Below, piece by piece: positions 1 through 8,520 of a stretch of 13,299 bases of DNA. The notes beneath the pieces were generated by a model. The model saw only the letters and a program-made list of their open reading frames with translations. It did no database searches and was not told the origin of the DNA. Source of the stretch: RGUW01 sp040399325 (GTDB lineage: Bacteria; Cyanobacteriota; Cyanobacteriia; PCC-6307; Cyanobiaceae); the NCBI GenBank assembly GCA_040399325.1, contig JBBASJ010000056.1, positions 1 through 13,299 on the forward strand, in the 5' to 3' direction. The position numbers and the translations under genes are program-made. Each line of letters starts with the position of its first letter. The stretch's first letter is position 1.

Positions 1-1509
<1,509 letters not shown>

Positions 1510-1511
1510 GT

Positions 1512-1832
1512 TCAGACGTCCCAGCGCTCGGGCGACAGAAAGGTCGCGACCGGCTCCGGTCCCAGCAGAACAATGGCGTGGGCTGGATTGAGCGGCCCTT
1601 GCAGCAACTGCGCGGCTGTGAGCACAACCCCCTGCGGCAGCACAACCTCGTCGGGGTCAAACGCCGTGGGATGGGTCGTGCTGCTCGAAAAGCCGCGGTA
1701 GATGACCAGCTCGAAGGGGTCCAGCTGGGCTGGATCCTCGAGCGATGGCACCGTCCCCAGCAGCTGCAACACACGATTGGGGTGGCCGCGACTGATCGTC
1801 TCCAGGGCCAGCAGCAGATCGACCAGCGTCAT
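1512..1832 (-). CDS. Hypothetical protein, 106 aa, second gene of a minus-strand pair
   Basis: I do not recognise a characterised family. The protein is small, soluble-looking and mildly acidic, with no membrane segment or cysteine motif. It starts MTLVDLLLALETISRG and has a central segment ELVIYRGFSSSTTHP followed by DPDEVVLP, which reads like the conserved core of a small cyanobacterial protein. Coding character is supported by GC-rich third positions. It is also placed only 9 nt downstream of the DUF3177-like gene on the same strand, with no room for a promoter or terminator between them, so the two are probably co-transcribed. Its stop faces that of ileS across 2 nt. The ATG at 1830-1832 is the natural start. 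Function is unknown, and any link to the membrane protein is inferred from position only. Confidence 0.75.
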   Translation of the reverse strand: MTLVDLLLALETISRGHPNRVLQLLGTVPSLEDPAQLDPFELVIYRGFSSSTTHPTAFDPDEVVLPQGVVLTAAQLLQGPLNPAHAIVLLGPEPVATFLSPERWDV

Positions 1833-1841
1833 CGCTCAGGC

Positions 1842-2498
1842 TCAGAATTCGCCGGCCAGGCGACCCTGCTTGGGCAGCCGCACCAACAGCCACTGCAGCA
1901 GCCCGACCGCATAGCCCAGCAGCGCCAGGTAACCGCCGACGGCCGCCATGGTGGGATTCCAGTCGCCGCCGATCACGAAGTCAAGGCCGCGGTCGATCCA
2001 GGCGTTGAACTGCTGGGGGGGTTGTTGCCAGACCAGGCAACGGGTCGAGCTGAGCGCGGCCTTGCCGCCCATGCATCCCAGGGCTGTGCTGGCCAGGGCC
2101 GCACCGGCCAGCGACTGAATCGTGAGACACCAGCGCCAGACGCGCACCGTGAACGGCAGGGCGCGCCAGGGGGGCAGGTCCTGAAGCTCCTCGTTGAGAT
2201 CCACCCAGAACCACAGCACGGCAGCGATCAGCAGCTGGGCCACAAACACCAGGAGATAGCCCACGGCCTGACGACCCACCAGCAGCAGCAGGGCGATCAA
2301 CTGCAGGCTGGCGACCGTCCAGTAGAGGCCCAGCAGACGGGTGATCGCCTGTTGCCGGCGCAGCATCGCCCAGACCAGCAGCACCAGCGGCACGCCGACG
2401 GCAAACAGCAATCCGAGCCGCACATCGAGCCAGACCAGCGTGCGATGAAGGGTGTCGGTCACGGCAGACGCCGAAACGGCGGTACGGGAAGTCGCCAT
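1842..2498 (-). CDS. DUF3177-like polytopic membrane protein
   Basis: A 218-residue integral membrane protein resembling the DUF3177 family, which is found mainly in cyanobacteria and has no established function. About five hydrophobic segments are visible: near residues 27-47 (LGLLFAVGVPLVLLVWAML), 55-75, 80-103 (ending in AVLWFWVDLNEEL), about 120-142, and a last one near 185-210 (GGYLALLGYAVGLLQWLLV). The start is taken at the ATG ending at 2498 (MATSRTAVSASAVTD). A longer reading to 2585 would add a Pro/Gln/Arg-rich leader and run into the divergent FIST gene, so it is rejected. The gap to the FIST start is 45 nt and must hold promoter elements for both directions; I cannot pick out clear -35/-10 boxes there. 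It leads the two-gene minus-strand unit. Family assignment rests on overall pattern and context, not a search. Confidence 0.85.
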   Translation of the reverse strand: MATSRTAVSASAVTDTLHRTLVWLDVRLGLLFAVGVPLVLLVWAMLRRQQAITRLLGLYWTVASLQLIALLLLVGRQAVGYLLVFVAQLLIAAVLWFWVDLNEELQDLPPWRALPFTVRVWRWCLTIQSLAGAALASTALGCMGGKAALSSTRCLVWQQPPQQFNAWIDRGLDFVIGGDWNPTMAAVGGYLALLGYAVGLLQWLLVRLPKQGRLAGEF

Positions 2499-2543
2499 TA
2501 TCTGTGGCTGTCTCGGGGGCGGTGCCGGCGTTAGGGTCCGGCC

Positions 2544-3791
2544 ATGGCTGCCCTTTCCCTGCTGGAGCGGCTGACACGCCGCCATGACGAGGCCTGGTGT
2601 CGCACCGCCCTGGTGCAGGGCACCGGACTGCAGGAGGTGGTCGACGGCGTTGTGCGCGAGCTGGGCCGCTGCGGCCCGGCCGATCTGGCCCTGGTGTTCG
2701 CCTCATCGCGTTTTGCCAGCGACCTGCCCCGCCTGCTGCCCCTGCTGCAACAACGGCTCAGGGCCAACCACTGGCTGGGCTGCCTGGGCGGTGGAGTGGT
2801 CGGCACCGCAGCCGATGGGGTGCCGCACGAGATCGAACAGGACAGCGCTCTGAGCGTCACCCTGCTGCATCTGCCGGGCACCACCCTGCACCCCTTTGCC
2901 CTGGGCAGCGAAGCCGAGGCCCTGCCGGATCTTGACGGCCCGGCCGAACCCTGGCTGGAGCGGGTGGGCAGCGCCAGCACCGGCGTGCATTCGATGCTGC
3001 TGCTGGTGGATCCCACCTGCCCCGCCATCAACGACCTGATCAGTGGCCTCGACTACGCCTATCCCGAAGCGGTCAAGGTGGGTGGCCTGGCCGCCGCCCA
3101 CAGCGCCCCCCACGGCTCGGTTCTCCTCGATGGCGAGGTGCGCCAGGGTGCCGTGGGCTGCCTGCTGAGCGGCAGCTGGGGCCTCGATGCGGTGGTGGCC
3201 CAGGGCTGCAAACCGATCGGCCCGGTCCTTGCGGTCGAGCAGGCCCAGCGCAATGTGGTGTTGCAGGTGAGCGAGGGCCAGCGCCGCAGTTCACCGGTGG
3301 CGGCGCTGCAGGCGATCCTCAGCGGCCTCAGCCCCGAGGAGCGCGAACAGGTACGCCATTCGCTGTTTCTGGGCGTGGGCCAGAGCAGCTTCAGCCTCGA
3401 CCACCCGGGCGACCCGGCCTTTCTGGTGCGCAACCTGATCGGCGTCGACCCGCGCAATGGCGCTGTGGCCGTGGGTGAGCGCATGCGGGTGGGGCAGCAG
3501 GTGCAGTTTCAGCTGCGCGACGGCGAGGCCAGCCACAGCGAGCTGTGCCAGCTGCTCGATGCCCAGGCCCAGCGCCACGACGCGCCCCTGGCGGCCCTGT
3601 TGTTTGCCTGCCTGGGCCGCGGCCAGGGGCTGCACGGTCGGGCCGACGGCGACGTGGGTCCGTGCCGTGAGCGCTTTGCCCAGCTGCCGATCGCCGGCGC
3701 CTTCTGCCAGGGCGAGATCGGACCGGTGGCCGGCAGCACCCATCTGCACGGCTACACGGCCAGCTGGGGATTCGTGGTGCCCAGGGGCTGA
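2544..3791 (+). CDS. FIST (FIST_N + FIST_C) domain protein
   Basis: A 415-residue cytosolic protein built like FIST proteins, a domain pair proposed to sense small ligands, possibly amino acids. The N-terminal FIST domain covers roughly residues 40-230; its typical features are LALVFASSRF, the small-residue turn LGCLGGGVVG and the segment VGGLAAAHSAPHGSVLLDG. The C-terminal FIST_C domain covers about 255-400, with FLVRNLIGVDPRNGAVAVG, ALLFACLGRG and the closing GAFCQGEIGPV. No transmembrane segment, kinase, GGDEF or methyl-accepting module is attached, so any output partner is missing or separate. The ATG at 2544 has an AGGG 7 nt upstream, which supports this start. Its TGA overlaps the trmB start (TGATG). 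The gene heads a four-gene chain. Domain call is good; the ligand and role are unknown. Confidence 0.88.
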   Translation: MAALSLLERLTRRHDEAWCRTALVQGTGLQEVVDGVVRELGRCGPADLALVFASSRFASDLPRLLPLLQQRLRANHWLGCLGGGVVGTAADGVPHEIEQDSALSVTLLHLPGTTLHPFALGSEAEALPDLDGPAEPWLERVGSASTGVHSMLLLVDPTCPAINDLISGLDYAYPEAVKVGGLAAAHSAPHGSVLLDGEVRQGAVGCLLSGSWGLDAVVAQGCKPIGPVLAVEQAQRNVVLQVSEGQRRSSPVAALQAILSGLSPEEREQVRHSLFLGVGQSSFSLDHPGDPAFLVRNLIGVDPRNGAVAVGERMRVGQQVQFQLRDGEASHSELCQLLDAQAQRHDAPLAALLFACLGRGQGLHGRADGDVGPCRERFAQLPIAGAFCQGEIGPVAGSTHLHGYTASWGFVVPRG

Positions 3792-4525
3792 TGGTGCGCC
3801 AGCACGTCAACCCGCTGAGCCGGTTCTACCAGCTGCCACGGCCGCTGCCGCCGCCGGCCGAGCTGTTTGCGCAACCGGCCCTGCCCCTGCATCTCGACAT
3901 CGGCGCCGCACGCGGACGCTTTCTGCTGGCCATGGCCCAGCGCGAGCCGCTCTGGAATCACCTGGGCCTGGAGATCCGCAGACCCCTGGTCGAGGCGGCT
4001 GAAGCCGACCGGCAGGCGCTGGAGCTCGGCAATCTGCGCTATCTCTTCGGCAACGCCAACGTGAGCCTGGAGACCTGGCTCAGGGCGCTGCCTGCCGGGC
4101 TGCTGCAGCGGGTCACGATCCAGTTCCCCGACCCCTGGTTCAAGAAGAAGCATCACAAGCGCCGGGTGCTGCAACCCGAGCTGGTGCTGGCGCTGGCCGA
4201 TGCCCTGGCCCAGGACGCCGCGCTGTTGGTGCAGAGCGATGTGCTGGCCGTGATCGAGCCGATGGTGGCGGTGATCGAGGCCAGCGGCTGCTTTGAGCGC
4301 CCCACCGGTGATGCGCGACCCTGGCGCGACAGCAATCCTCTGGCCGTTCCGACCGAACGCGAGCGGCATGTGCTCGCCCAGGGGCTGCCGGTGTATCGGG
4401 TGCTGTACCACCGCAACGGCCAGCCAACCCCACCCCTGCGCCAGCTGCAACAACACCTGGCCACAACCCTGGAGCAAAGCCCCGAAGCCGCGGATAATCC
4501 AGCCAGCGATCCGGCGCCCCCCTGA
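3791..4525 (+). CDS. trmB: tRNA (guanine-N7-)-methyltransferase
   Basis: SAM-dependent methyltransferase making m7G46 in the variable loop of tRNAs. The protein has 244 residues, normal for cyanobacterial TrmB. The Rossmann glycine-rich loop is LDIGAARGRFLLAMA at about residues 35-49; GAARG stands where many TrmBs have GxGxG. The family signature QFPDPWFKKKHHKRR lies at 111-125, with the catalytic-region Asp of PDPW and the basic KKKHHKRR tRNA-binding patch. The C-terminal part includes ERERHVLAQGLPVYRVLY, also typical. The ATG at 3791 shares one base with the FIST stop (TGATG), and an AGGGG sits 3 nt upstream, so translation is probably coupled. Its own stop lies inside CTGA, where the next frame may start. 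Product call is firm. Confidence 0.95.
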   Translation: MVRQHVNPLSRFYQLPRPLPPPAELFAQPALPLHLDIGAARGRFLLAMAQREPLWNHLGLEIRRPLVEAAEADRQALELGNLRYLFGNANVSLETWLRALPAGLLQRVTIQFPDPWFKKKHHKRRVLQPELVLALADALAQDAALLVQSDVLAVIEPMVAVIEASGCFERPTGDARPWRDSNPLAVPTERERHVLAQGLPVYRVLYHRNGQPTPPLRQLQQHLATTLEQSPEAADNPASDPAPP

Positions 4526-5838
4526 GCGTTTCACCCCCGACCCCCGCCCCCTGGCTGCTGCGCTGGCAGGGATGGCTGGCCAACGGTCCCAGCGGTCCAC
4601 TGGGCGCCCACCTGAGCACGATCTCCGGCAGCGTCGTCTGCGCGCTGATGGCGGGCCTGCCCGTGCTCAGCCGGGGCGGCGTGGGGTTGCTGATCACAGC
4701 CTGCGGGCTGTTATGGATTCTCTGGGCCCTGCGCACGCCCCCCGGCCGACTGGGGGCGATCAACCTCTGGATCCTGGCGATTCTGGCCGTCGCCCTGTTG
4801 GCGACAGGCTTCTCGCCGGTGCCGGTGGCCGCCGCCAAGGGCCTGGCCAAGCTGGTCAGCTACCTGGGCGTCTATGCCCTGCTGCGCCAGCTGCTGGCCC
4901 ACAGCCCCGTGTGGTGGGACCGCATCGTGGCGGCCCTGCTGGCCGGGGAGCTGCTGACGGGGGTGGTGGGCATCCGCCAGCTGTACGGCAACACCGAGGA
5001 GCTTGCCCGCTGGGCCGACCCCAACTCGGTCGCCGACGGCACGATCCGCCTGTATGGAACGCTCGACAACCCCAACCTGTTTGCGGGGTTTCTGCTGCCG
5101 ATCCTGCCGCTGGCAGCGGTGGCCCTGCTGCGCTGGCAGTCGCCGCTACGGCGTCTGGTTGCCGCCGCGGCCCTGGCCCTGGGTGTGGTGACCCTGGTGC
5201 TGAGCTACAGCCGCGGTGCCTGGATGGGCATGGTGGCCTCGCTCGGTGTGCTGGTGCTGCTGCTGGCGCTGCGCCAGACCCGCAACTGGCCGCCCCTGTG
5301 GCGGCGGCTGTTGCCGCTGCTGCTGCTGCTGGGCGGCAGCGTGGCGCTGGTGCTGCTGGTCAGCCAGGTGGAGCCCCTGCGGGTGCGGGTGATGAGCCTG
5401 GTGGCCGGCCGCGACGACAGCTCCAACAACTTCAGGATCAATGTGTGGATGGCGGCCCTGCGCATGATCCAGGAGCGGCCATGGCTGGGCATCGGCCCCG
5501 GCAACACCGCCTTCAACCTGATCTATCCGCTGTTCCAGCAGCCCAAGTTCAACGCCCTGAGCGCGTACTCGATCCCTCTGGAGGTGACGGTCGAAGCGGG
5601 TATCCCGGGACTGCTGGCGATGCTGGGCCTCGTGATCACGGCGCTGCGCACGGGTCTGCGGCTGGGCCGCAGCGATGGCCCCCTGGCCCTGCCGGCCCTG
5701 GCTTCGGTGGCGATCGTGGCCGGTCTTGGGGTGCAGGGGCTCACCGACACGATCTTCTTCAGGCCCGAGGTGCAGCTGATCGGCTGGTTTGCCGTGGCGG
5801 TGCTGGCGGTCGGAGACGCGCAGCGCTCCAGCCCCTGA
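4522..5838 (+). CDS. ictB: IctB-like membrane protein (O-antigen ligase/Wzy_C family); start uncertain
   Basis: A polytopic membrane protein of the O-antigen ligase/polymerase superfamily, closest in pattern to cyanobacterial IctB. IctB was first described as involved in inorganic carbon accumulation; direct bicarbonate transport is disputed. Many hydrophobic segments are visible, with the loop block GTLDNPNLFAGFLLPILPL, then YSRGAWMGM, and RINVWMAALRMIQERPWLGIGPGN, typical of the Wzy_C region. The first in-frame ATG is at 4648 (396 aa), inside the first membrane segment. The frame stays open back to a TAA at 4495-4497 with strongly GC-rich third positions and a plausible N-terminus (PWLLRWQGWLANG), but contains no ATG, GTG or TTG. 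I therefore place the start tentatively at CTG 4522, which overlaps the trmB stop as CTGA and gives 438 aa, nearer the usual length of about 460. A conventional annotation would use 4648. The stop overlaps the next start (TGATG). Confidence 0.85.
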   Translation: MSVSPPTPAPWLLRWQGWLANGPSGPLGAHLSTISGSVVCALMAGLPVLSRGGVGLLITACGLLWILWALRTPPGRLGAINLWILAILAVALLATGFSPVPVAAAKGLAKLVSYLGVYALLRQLLAHSPVWWDRIVAALLAGELLTGVVGIRQLYGNTEELARWADPNSVADGTIRLYGTLDNPNLFAGFLLPILPLAAVALLRWQSPLRRLVAAAALALGVVTLVLSYSRGAWMGMVASLGVLVLLLALRQTRNWPPLWRRLLPLLLLLGGSVALVLLVSQVEPLRVRVMSLVAGRDDSSNNFRINVWMAALRMIQERPWLGIGPGNTAFNLIYPLFQQPKFNALSAYSIPLEVTVEAGIPGLLAMLGLVITALRTGLRLGRSDGPLALPALASVAIVAGLGVQGLTDTIFFRPEVQLIGWFAVAVLAVGDAQRSSP

Positions 5839-6839
5839 TGGGCAACACCCCCCTGATCGCCGGCTTCGACGCCGGCCAGACCCACACCCGTTGCCGCCTG
5901 GCCCGGCTCGCGGCCAACGGAGCGCTGCAGGTGTTGGCCGAGGCCGAAGGCCCCGGCGTGAGCCACCTCGATGCCGTCGATGGCGAACTGCGCTTCAGCC
6001 AGGCCCTGGTTGAGAGCCTGGCGGCTGCCCGAAACGCGCTGCAGCCGCACGCTGACGCCGGCGACGACCTGGCCCTGACCGCCGCCGCGATCGGCGCCAG
6101 CGGCATCGAGGCCGGCAGCAGCGTGCAGCCACGCGGCCAACGCCTGGCCGCTGCGGTGCTGGGGCTGCCGCCCCAGCAGGTGCTGGTGACCGGTGATGAA
6201 CGCACCGCCCTCGAAGGCGCCCGGGGCGGGGCCGAGGCCGGAATCCTTGTGATCAGCGGCACCGGCTGCATCGCCCTGGGTCGCAACGCCAGCGGTCAGC
6301 AACACCGCTGCGGCGGCTGGGGCTGGTTGCTCGACGGGGCCGGGTCGGCCACCGACATCGGCCGTGACGGCCTGGCCCTGAGTCTGCAGATGGCCGATGG
6401 CCGCCGCCAGGCCACCCCCCTGCGCCAGACCCTCTGGCAGGCCCTGGAGCTGGCGATCGACGATCCGGCCGCTCCCCAGGCGATCAAGGCCCTGGTGGTG
6501 CAACCGGGCTTTGGTGCCGCTGGCTTTGCGCGGCTGGCGCCGCTGGTGCATCAGCACGCCGTCAGCGGCGATGCCGATGCCCTGGCGATCGTGCAGGCCT
6601 CCGCCACAGCGCTGGCCTCGATGGCCGCAGCGATCGCCCGGCAGCTGCAGCTCGAGGCACCACCGGTGTGGCCCGGCGGGGGCGCCCTTGAGCACCTGCC
6701 GTTGCTGCGTGAGGGCCTGGCCACAGCCCTGGCGGCCTGCCAGCCCGGCGCCCACCTGGCCCCTGCAGCCGGCGACGGCTGCGACGGAGCCCTGCAGCTG
6801 GCTGCAGAACTGGCCGGCGCGGGGCTCAGGCCGCGTTGA
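5838..6839 (+). CDS. BadF/BadG/BcrA/BcrD-type ATPase, N-acetylglucosamine-kinase-like
   Basis: A 333-residue member of the ASKHA sugar-kinase/ATPase fold. Phosphate-1 loop: FDAGQTHTR at residues 10-18. A candidate catalytic Asp is D120 in VTGDERTALEGA. Phosphate-2 loop: ISGTGCIALG at 139-148. Then comes GGWGWLLDGAGSATDIGR at 159-176, corresponding to the GGWG(x)LLGDEGS(G/A)xxIG block of N-acetylglucosamine kinases, and a C-terminal GGGALEHLPLL segment. The likely reaction is ATP-dependent phosphorylation of an amino sugar in the cytosol, but the substrate is inferred. The block has DGAG where GDEG is usual, so activity is not assured. The ATG at 5838 overlaps the ictB stop (TGATG). A longer in-frame reading upstream is only a shadow of trmB/ictB. 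The last 14 nt overlap the glmM 3' end on the other strand; glmM also handles amino sugars. Confidence 0.85.
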   Translation: MGNTPLIAGFDAGQTHTRCRLARLAANGALQVLAEAEGPGVSHLDAVDGELRFSQALVESLAAARNALQPHADAGDDLALTAAAIGASGIEAGSSVQPRGQRLAAAVLGLPPQQVLVTGDERTALEGARGGAEAGILVISGTGCIALGRNASGQQHRCGGWGWLLDGAGSATDIGRDGLALSLQMADGRRQATPLRQTLWQALELAIDDPAAPQAIKALVVQPGFGAAGFARLAPLVHQHAVSGDADALAIVQASATALASMAAAIARQLQLEAPPVWPGGGALEHLPLLREGLATALAACQPGAHLAPAAGDGCDGALQLAAELAGAGLRPR

Positions 6840-8220
6840 GCTGGGTGTCGGCGACGGCGGCGAGCGTGTGAGCCCAGTGCTCAACAGCCTCCTGGCTGGC
6901 CGCCTCGACCATGACCCGCAGCAGGGGTTCGGTGCCACTGGCCCGCACCAGCACCCGTCCCTGGCCCGCCATCGCCGCCTCGGCCTGTTCGACCGCCAGC
7001 CGCAACGGCTCGCACTGCTGCCACAGGGTGCGGCGCTGACGATCGGGCACGGTCACGTTGACCAGCAGCTGGGGGTAAGGCTCAAAACTGCTGTCGCGCC
7101 AGTCGGCCAGGCTGCCGCCGCGCCCGTGGATCAGGGTGGCCACCTGCAGGGCCGTGAGCAGACCATCGCCGCTCATGCCGTGGCGAGCCGAGAGAATGTG
7201 GCCCGACTGCTCACCACCCAGGCCGGCGCCGAGCTGCTCCATCACCTGGTGGACGTACTGATCACCGACGGCCGTGCGTTCCAGCACACCGCCCCTGGCC
7301 TGCCAGGCCCGCTCGAAGCCGAGGTTGCTCATGACCGTGGCCACCAGCCGGTTGTCGGGCAGCTCGCCGGCCTCAAGCAGGGCCGAACCCCACAGGTAGA
7401 GGATCTGGTCACCATCGAAGACGCGGCCCCTGGCGTCGACGGCCAGCATGCGATCGGCGTCGCCATCGAAGCCGAATCCCATGCAGGCGCCGCCGGCCAC
7501 CACCGCCTGCCGCAGGGGCTCGAGGTGGGTGCTGCCGCAGCCCACGTTGATGCGGCTGCCGTCGGGCGTGCCGTGCAGCACCTGCACCTCGGCCCCCAGC
7601 TCGCGGAACACAGCCTCACCGCAGGCCGTGGCCGAACCCCAGCAAAGATCGAGGACCACGCGGCAGCCTTCGAGCCGCCGCCCGGCCACGCTCTGCCAGA
7701 GGTGGTTCTGGTAGTCGAGCAGCAACCCGGGCCGCTCATGCACGGTGCCGATCGCTGACAGACCCCGATCGTCGGCACTGGGCTGGCCCCGCAGGCCGGC
7801 TTCGATCGCCAGCTGCTGGTCTTTGGGCAGCTTGGCTCCAGAGGCGCCGAACACCTTGATGCCGTTGTCACCCGGTGGGTTGTGACTGGCTGAGACCATC
7901 AGGCCACCGGCCGCCGCAGTGCGACGGATCGACAGCGGCACCGCCGGGGTGGGGCACAGGCCCAGGTTCCAGACCTGACGCCCTGCAGCGGTGAGCCCTG
8001 CGGTCAGCGCGGCGGTCAGCATCGGACCGCTGCTGCGCGAATCCATGCCGATCACCACCGGGCCATCGCTGCGCAGCACCTGACCGCACCAGTACCCCAG
8101 TTGCAGGGCCAGGGCAGGTGTCACCTGCTCCCCCACCAGGCCCCTGACCCCGTCGGTGCCGAAACCAGCAAAGGCTTCGCCCAGTGGCGTTCCGATCGGA
8201 TGGGGTGCCCCAACGGCCAT
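6826..8220 (-). CDS. glmM: Phosphoglucosamine mutase
   Basis: Converts glucosamine-6-phosphate to glucosamine-1-phosphate on the way to UDP-GlcNAc, the precursor of peptidoglycan and lipid A. The 464-residue protein has the complete alpha-D-phosphohexomutase layout. The N-terminal FGTDGVRG is at 20-27. The active-site loop SASHNPPGDNGIK carries the phosphorylatable serine at about residue 112. The metal-binding loop DGDADR is at 252-257, and the sugar/phosphate-binding RASGTEPLLRVMVEA lies near the C-terminus. The start is taken at the ATG ending at 8220 (MAVGAPHPIG); the longer frame to 8433 is Cys/Trp-rich shadow sequence opposite the small membrane gene. It lies 40 nt downstream of that gene and probably shares its transcript. 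Its 3' end overlaps the convergent kinase-like gene by 14 nt. Product call is firm. Confidence 0.97.
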   Translation of the reverse strand: MAVGAPHPIGTPLGEAFAGFGTDGVRGLVGEQVTPALALQLGYWCGQVLRSDGPVVIGMDSRSSGPMLTAALTAGLTAAGRQVWNLGLCPTPAVPLSIRRTAAAGGLMVSASHNPPGDNGIKVFGASGAKLPKDQQLAIEAGLRGQPSADDRGLSAIGTVHERPGLLLDYQNHLWQSVAGRRLEGCRVVLDLCWGSATACGEAVFRELGAEVQVLHGTPDGSRINVGCGSTHLEPLRQAVVAGGACMGFGFDGDADRMLAVDARGRVFDGDQILYLWGSALLEAGELPDNRLVATVMSNLGFERAWQARGGVLERTAVGDQYVHQVMEQLGAGLGGEQSGHILSARHGMSGDGLLTALQVATLIHGRGGSLADWRDSSFEPYPQLLVNVTVPDRQRRTLWQQCEPLRLAVEQAEAAMAGQGRVLVRASGTEPLLRVMVEAASQEAVEHWAHTLAAVADTQLNAA

Positions 8221-8260
8221 GGGCAGTGGATGAAGGCCGCCGCAGGCTAAGCCCGGGCTC

Positions 8261-8506
8261 TCAGCGCCAACGCCGCGGCCACCACAGCCAGCGCAGGGTT
8301 TCCAGCAGGGCCCAGACCAGCAGCAGACCCACCACCCAGCCCGGCAGCAGCCGCAGGGGCCACAGGGAGCGCAGCAGCAGCAGCACTGCGGCCGCAGCCC
8401 AGAGGCGCAGCAGGCGCAGCCGCTGCGCGGCACCGGGCAGGGTGGTCAGGGCCGCCGGCAGCACAGGGCGGGGCAGCCGCGCAAGGATCCGGCGCAACAA
8501 CGGCAT
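8261..8506 (-). CDS. Small Leu/Arg/Trp-rich membrane protein, 81 aa
   Basis: I do not recognise a named family. The 81-residue product begins with a basic amphipathic stretch (MPLLRRILARLPRP). It then has two hydrophobic segments, near residues 35-46 (LWAAAAVLLLLR) and 53-69 (LPGWVVGLLLVWALLET), and a very basic, Trp-rich tail ending WLWWPRRWR. This fits a short inner- or thylakoid-membrane protein with cytoplasmic basic ends. It lies on the same strand as glmM, 40 nt upstream, so it may lead that transcript. It is divergent from the lytic transglycosylase gene with only 14 nt between start codons. The strong GC bias and CAG/CTG repetition inflate chance open frames here, so this is less certain than its neighbours. 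Confidence 0.6.
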   Translation of the reverse strand: MPLLRRILARLPRPVLPAALTTLPGAAQRLRLLRLWAAAAVLLLLRSLWPLRLLPGWVVGLLLVWALLETLRWLWWPRRWR

Positions 8507-8520
8507 CGACGCTGGCAGCG

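Noticed and set aside
5317..5331. CTG trinucleotide run resembling a microsatellite
   Set aside because: It encodes a leucine run in a membrane segment of ictB and follows the genome's preferred Leu codon.
4293..5837. Long plus-strand extension upstream of the kinase-like gene, giving an 848-codon frame
   Set aside because: It runs through trmB and ictB in another frame with Gly/Pro/Arg-rich nonsense; the family's N-terminus begins at the ATG at 5838.
6630..6637. A single HIP1 octamer GCGATCGC
   Set aside because: One copy noticed in 13 kb is about what chance would give at this GC content, so it is not an enriched repeat.
5523..6938. A 471-codon minus-strand open frame opposite ictB and the kinase-like gene
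   Set aside because: Low-complexity composition and no motif; the plus-strand reading carries full family signatures.
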